Source: Candidatus Bathyarchaeia archaeon (GTDB lineage: Archaea > Thermoproteota > Bathyarchaeia > Bathyarchaeales > Bathycorpusculaceae). From it: a DNA stretch of 64,000 bases. The notes under the pieces were generated by a model that saw only the letters and a program-made list of their open reading frames with translations, was not told the DNA's origin and searched no databases. Positions 61,011 to 64,000 of the stretch are shown one piece after another. The DNA lies in assembly GCA_030019335.1 (NCBI GenBank), contig JASEET010000004.1:62001-126000 (forward strand), written 5' to 3'. The translations under genes were made by a program, and so were the position numbers. Positions within the stretch are counted from its first letter, which is position 1. Each line of letters starts with the position of its first letter.

Positions 61011-63102
61011 TCCTTTTCCTCCTTTCCTCTTTTAACGGGCATTCAGGATTAAAGCAAAGCGTCCATGAACGTTTCCCCCTTATTCGAACATGAACTGTAG
61101 GCCAACCGCATCCACGGCAGTTTTTCCCAAGCGGTCTTACAGTGCCTTTCTGCAGAAGCGGGAATGACGTTTTACACAGTCCTTTAAAATAGTTTGTGCA
61201 GCCAACGAAGCGTTTACCGGTTTTTCTTGAGTATAGTATCATGAGCTTGCCTGTGCCACAAACTGGGCATGCACCAATTATCCTCTCTTCCAGCCTAGCC
61301 TTTTTTATGGCGTTGCTTAGCTGTTCGCCTATTGTTTTCTCCTTGTCCTTTAATTCCTCTATTACTGGTTTAAGGATTTCAACAGCGTCTACCAGAACAT
61401 TTTCCCTTTTTTCGCTGTTTGTCTGAATTTTATCCATTCTCTCTTCAAGTTCGCTTGTGAATTTTATTGAAACAACTGTTGGACAATATTTTTCAAGAAC
61501 TTCAAGAACTTCAAAGCCTAAGTCAGTCACAACCATTCTTTCGTCTCGAACATATTTTCTATCATAAAGCGTTTGTATAATATTTGCCCTTGTCGCTTTC
61601 GTTCCAATTCCTTTTTCTTCCATTCTTTTGAGGAGGCTGCTTGGATTATATCGTGGCGGCGGTTTAGTGAACTTATCCTCTAAACTTACTTTCCTAATAT
61701 TGATTGTTTGTCCTTCTTCTATTGGGGGTAAGAGAACTTCCTCCGATCTTACGTAGGGTTCATGGAAGTGTAGCCAACCTTCCTTTAATGTTCGTCTTCC
61801 CCTCAAATAGAAATGATGCCCATTAACATTAATGCAGACTTTCATGCTCTGCCTTATTGCTGATTCACCAAAGACAGCCATGAACCTTCTCACAATAAGG
61901 TCCCAAACTTTTCTTTCAGAAGCATCTAAAACTCTTTCCGGCAAGTTTCCAGTTGGGTAAATGGCCGGATGTGCTGGATCTTCCTTCTTTCCTTCTTTAG
62001 GCTTTAATTCTGGTTTTGTAAGAAGTTCTGCTGTAAGCTTCTTGTATTCAGAAGCTTTGCTTAGATTTTTTAGTATTGCTTTATAGTTTATTGCTGGTGG
62101 AAGTTTTTGACTGCTGGTTCTTGGGTAGGAGATTAAAGCTTCTAGATATAGGCGCTGGGCAATGTTTGAAGTACGCCTTGGCGTATATCCAAATAAACCA
62201 TAAGCTTCACGTTGTAGAGCGCCTAAATCGAAGGGTATGGGTGGCATTTGCCGGAGTTGTCTGATGTCAACTTTCTCAACTTGTCCATCCTTTCCTTTGC
62301 AAGCATTTAAAACGGCGTCTGCTTTGCTCTTGATTTCGATTCTCTCTTCCTCATATTCTGCTTCAAAAACTGATCCGTTCATTTCAACTTCAGCTTTGAT
62401 TTCCCAGTAGGGGGTCGGCACGAAACTTCTGAAGGCTTTCTCTCTTGCAACAAGAAATCTCAGGGTTGGACCTTGCACTCTTCCTGTACTTAGCGTCGCG
62501 TATTTCCCGCTCCAGTCTCTCGCCGCTATTGTTAATGCCCGTGAAAGATTTACGCCGTAAAGCCAGTCAACCTCGTGTCTTGTGCGTCCAGCCTCTATAA
62601 GTGTGAAATCCAGATGGGGCAACGGTTCAGCATACGATTTCTCCAGCTCCTCCTCGGTTAGGGTCGAATATTTCATGCGTTTCGAAATGCCGTCTTTATC
62701 GCCGCATGCGTATTTCAGTATGCAGTATCCGATGATGCTTCCTTCTATGTCGTAGTCGCATGCGTCAATGAACCTTTCAGCGTCTTTTGCCAATTTGGAA
62801 ATGGTTTCAAGCCATGTGCGAATTTGTTTTGCACCCCTCTCAGCAGCGTATCTTGGCACCCATTTAAAGCTAAAAACTGGATAATAGCTTCTTCCGCTTC
62901 TCTCTTCGGCAACCGTGTATAAGTGTCCTAAAGCTGGAACAACAACTATATCCTTATCCCGTTTAGCCACATAATAGGGCACTCCGTTATCTTCCAATTT
63001 TTTCGCTTTTCCTTTCACGTCAAGGGCTGAAGCTATTCTTTGTGCGGCATCCGGCTTCTCCGTGATAATCAACGTGTATTTTCCCATTCTAGCACGAACC
63101 AT
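60988..63102 (-). CDS. topA: DNA topoisomerase I (type IA)
   Basis: 704 residues. TOPRIM part LIITEKPDAAQRIASALDVK with CDYDIEGSIIGY; the catalytic tyrosine is Tyr326 in ALISYPRTSSQKLP; then ERMEEKGIGTKATRANIIQT as KRMEEKGIGTKATRA. At the C-terminus are two zinc fingers (CPVC...C and CRGCGW...C). It relaxes negative supercoils; no helicase module, so it is not a reverse gyrase. An internal Met6 is an alternative start. Confidence 0.96.
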   Translation of the reverse strand: MVRARMGKYTLIITEKPDAAQRIASALDVKGKAKKLEDNGVPYYVAKRDKDIVVVPALGHLYTVAEERSGRSYYPVFSFKWVPRYAAERGAKQIRTWLETISKLAKDAERFIDACDYDIEGSIIGYCILKYACGDKDGISKRMKYSTLTEEELEKSYAEPLPHLDFTLIEAGRTRHEVDWLYGVNLSRALTIAARDWSGKYATLSTGRVQGPTLRFLVAREKAFRSFVPTPYWEIKAEVEMNGSVFEAEYEEERIEIKSKADAVLNACKGKDGQVEKVDIRQLRQMPPIPFDLGALQREAYGLFGYTPRRTSNIAQRLYLEALISYPRTSSQKLPPAINYKAILKNLSKASEYKKLTAELLTKPELKPKEGKKEDPAHPAIYPTGNLPERVLDASERKVWDLIVRRFMAVFGESAIRQSMKVCINVNGHHFYLRGRRTLKEGWLHFHEPYVRSEEVLLPPIEEGQTINIRKVSLEDKFTKPPPRYNPSSLLKRMEEKGIGTKATRANIIQTLYDRKYVRDERMVVTDLGFEVLEVLEKYCPTVVSIKFTSELEERMDKIQTNSEKRENVLVDAVEILKPVIEELKDKEKTIGEQLSNAIKKARLEERIIGACPVCGTGKLMILYSRKTGKRFVGCTNYFKGLCKTSFPLLQKGTVRPLGKNCRGCGWPTVHVRIRGKRSWTLCFNPECPLKEERRKRIEMRNMQ

Positions 63103-63248
63103 GCAGGCGTATTAGAAACGATTTCTCAGAATTAAGCATTCAGATAAAATTAAAAGTTTCTATGCAGAATTGCTAAAGTGACATTTTTTATGTAGCAACC
63201 AATAAATATGCCGTGGATGATTTACTTTATTAAGCGGAGTGTAGTGTT

Positions 63249-63413
63249 GTGCCCCAGCGTGTTGTGTGTCAGCAATGTGGTTACGTGTTATACGAGGGCG
63301 CTGAACTTAAACCTCCAGACGAAATTCTGCATCAAAATGATGGAACATGCCCAAGATGTGGCAAAAAACTCGCGCTTATACCTTTAGATGTTGAGGTTAA
63401 ACCTGCAAAATAA
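63249..63413 (+). CDS. Small zinc-ribbon protein
   Basis: 54 residues from GTG 63249, after CGGAG. It reads MPQRVVCQQCGYVLYEGAEL and ends with TCPRCGKKLALIPL, giving CxxC...CxxC. This is a frequent conserved archaeal small protein of unknown role. It lies 21 bases ahead of gcvT and may be co-transcribed. Confidence 0.8.
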   Translation: MPQRVVCQQCGYVLYEGAELKPPDEILHQNDGTCPRCGKKLALIPLDVEVKPAK

Positions 63414-63434
63414 ACTGCCTACTGAGGGAAGAGC

Positions 63435-64000
63435 TTGACGGAAAAAACGCGTAGAACCCAACTTTATAAGGTACATAGGCAAACAGCAAAATTAACGGTT
63501 TTTGCCGGTTTCGAAATGCCCTTATTGTATAAAGGCATAATACCCGAGCATTTGGCGGTGCGAAACAGTGTTGGCATTTTCGACATCTCCCACATGGGAC
63601 GAGTGATAATCCAAGGTGTTGACTCTGAACGTTTCCTAAACTATGCCATAACAAATGATGTTTCTAGGCTGTCACCTAACGGTGCTCAATACTCAGTCAT
63701 GTGTAATGAAAAGGGTGGTATCATAGATGATTTTGTGATATACCGTTTAGAAAATGAAAAGTTCATGATGGTTTCTAATGCAACAAACCGAGAGAAAGAT
63801 TACAATTGGTTGGTCAAAAATGCTGAAGGTTTTGATGTGAAAATCGAAGATGTTTCAGACGGTGTAGCGATGTTTGCGATTCAAGGTCCAACCGCTGAAA
63901 AAACGCTGCAAAAAATTTCTACAGCAGATTTAAACAAAATTGCAAGATTTAACTGCGGACATTCACGTTTGGCGGACGTGAAAGTGTTTATTTCTAGAAC
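63435..64000 (+). CDS. gcvT: Aminomethyltransferase (glycine cleavage T protein), partial
   Basis: The first 188 codons; the gene runs off the window. TTG start with GAGGGAAG upstream. TQLYKVHRQTAKLTVFAGFE, MPLLYKGIIPEHLAVRNSVG, IFDISHMGRVII and AMFAIQGPTAEKTLQKI match GcvT. The protein takes the methylene group from aminomethyl-lipoyl-H protein to a folate or pterin carrier, linking to the C1 pool that Ftr also uses. Confidence 0.95.
   Translation, partial: MTEKTRRTQLYKVHRQTAKLTVFAGFEMPLLYKGIIPEHLAVRNSVGIFDISHMGRVIIQGVDSERFLNYAITNDVSRLSPNGAQYSVMCNEKGGIIDDFVIYRLENEKFMMVSNATNREKDYNWLVKNAEGFDVKIEDVSDGVAMFAIQGPTAEKTLQKISTADLNKIARFNCGHSRLADVKVFISR

Noticed and set aside
1-64000. rRNA genes, replication origin, CRISPR arrays
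   Set aside because: I saw no rRNA, no Cdc6/Orc gene or origin repeats and no spaced repeat arrays in the window.

Overview
The window is archaeal. It encodes archaeal or eukaryote-type ribosomal proteins (L7Ae, S28e, L24e, L40e, S19e, L39e, L31e, L18a, L10/P0, L12/P1), TFB and TBP, Alba, Gar1, RNase P protein 4, aIF6, prefoldin, EndA, Clp1, RadB and CDP-archaeol synthase, and its TATA boxes lie about 25-30 bases upstream of starts. Starts are often TTG or GTG behind strong GGAGG/GGTGA sites. Ftr (tetrahydromethanopterin C1 metabolism), a ferredoxin-dependent 2-oxoacid oxidoreductase and succinyl-CoA synthetase suggest an anaerobe. Overall gene style fits the TACK archaea, most likely Bathyarchaeia; that placement is inference, since there is no rRNA here.

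Layout. 1-5.3 kb: tail of a radical SAM/SPASM gene, the rpl7ae-rps28e-rpl24e-ndk operon, gar1-tfb, a stop-interrupted small gene, a zinc-ribbon coiled-coil protein, a DUF116 protein and rpl40e. 5.4-8.4 kb: sucCD with an adjacent Lrp-like regulator, then alba. 8.4-16.0 kb: an accessory island bounded by two direct copies (about 61 bp, about 93% identical) of the start of a KH-domain gene. It holds a truncated integrase, a GyrI-like protein, an RHH-methyltransferase pair, winged-helix proteins, several frameshifted fragments and a TBP with an extra cysteine-bearing C-terminal domain. 16-29 kb: the intact KH gene and aspS, then purF-purD-HAD-ftr-pfkB-GNAT facing purM-purS-purL-purQ. 29-34.5 kb: a surface beta-helix protein, regulators and korABC. 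34.5-35 kb: tRNA-Gly, tRNA-Arg and a tRNA-Leu with an unusual D-loop insertion.

35.2-39.6 kb is a dense translation operon (rnp4, yhbY-like, rps19e, pdcd5, rpl39e, rpl31e, eif6, rpl18a, pfdA, ftsY). 39.6-45.4 kb holds a DUF3795 protein, a divergent carbamoyltransferase, a frame-disrupted dtdA and secE-spt5-rpl11-rpl1-rpl10-rpl12. 45.4-56.7 kb holds a presenilin-like membrane protease, a decayed membrane gene, Spo0M-like, SPOUT, pgi/pmi, ino1, DUF917, glyS, PhoU-like, and convergent endA and clp1. 56.7-58.4 kb is a second small mobile hotspot: a candidate pseudoknotted RNA, a CPBP protease, a 30-residue relic of an integrase C-terminus matching the one at 8.5 kb, and a LAGLIDADG endonuclease reading frame. 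58.4-64 kb: RNase H-fold protein, radB, carS, topA, a zinc ribbon and the start of gcvT.

The most noteworthy items are the direct-repeat-bounded island with its variant TBP, the pseudoknot/GNRA RNA candidate at 56.8 kb, the tRNA-Leu insertion, the ftr-centred trio inside the purine operon, and the many single-base reading-frame breaks. Those breaks may be real decay or assembly error.
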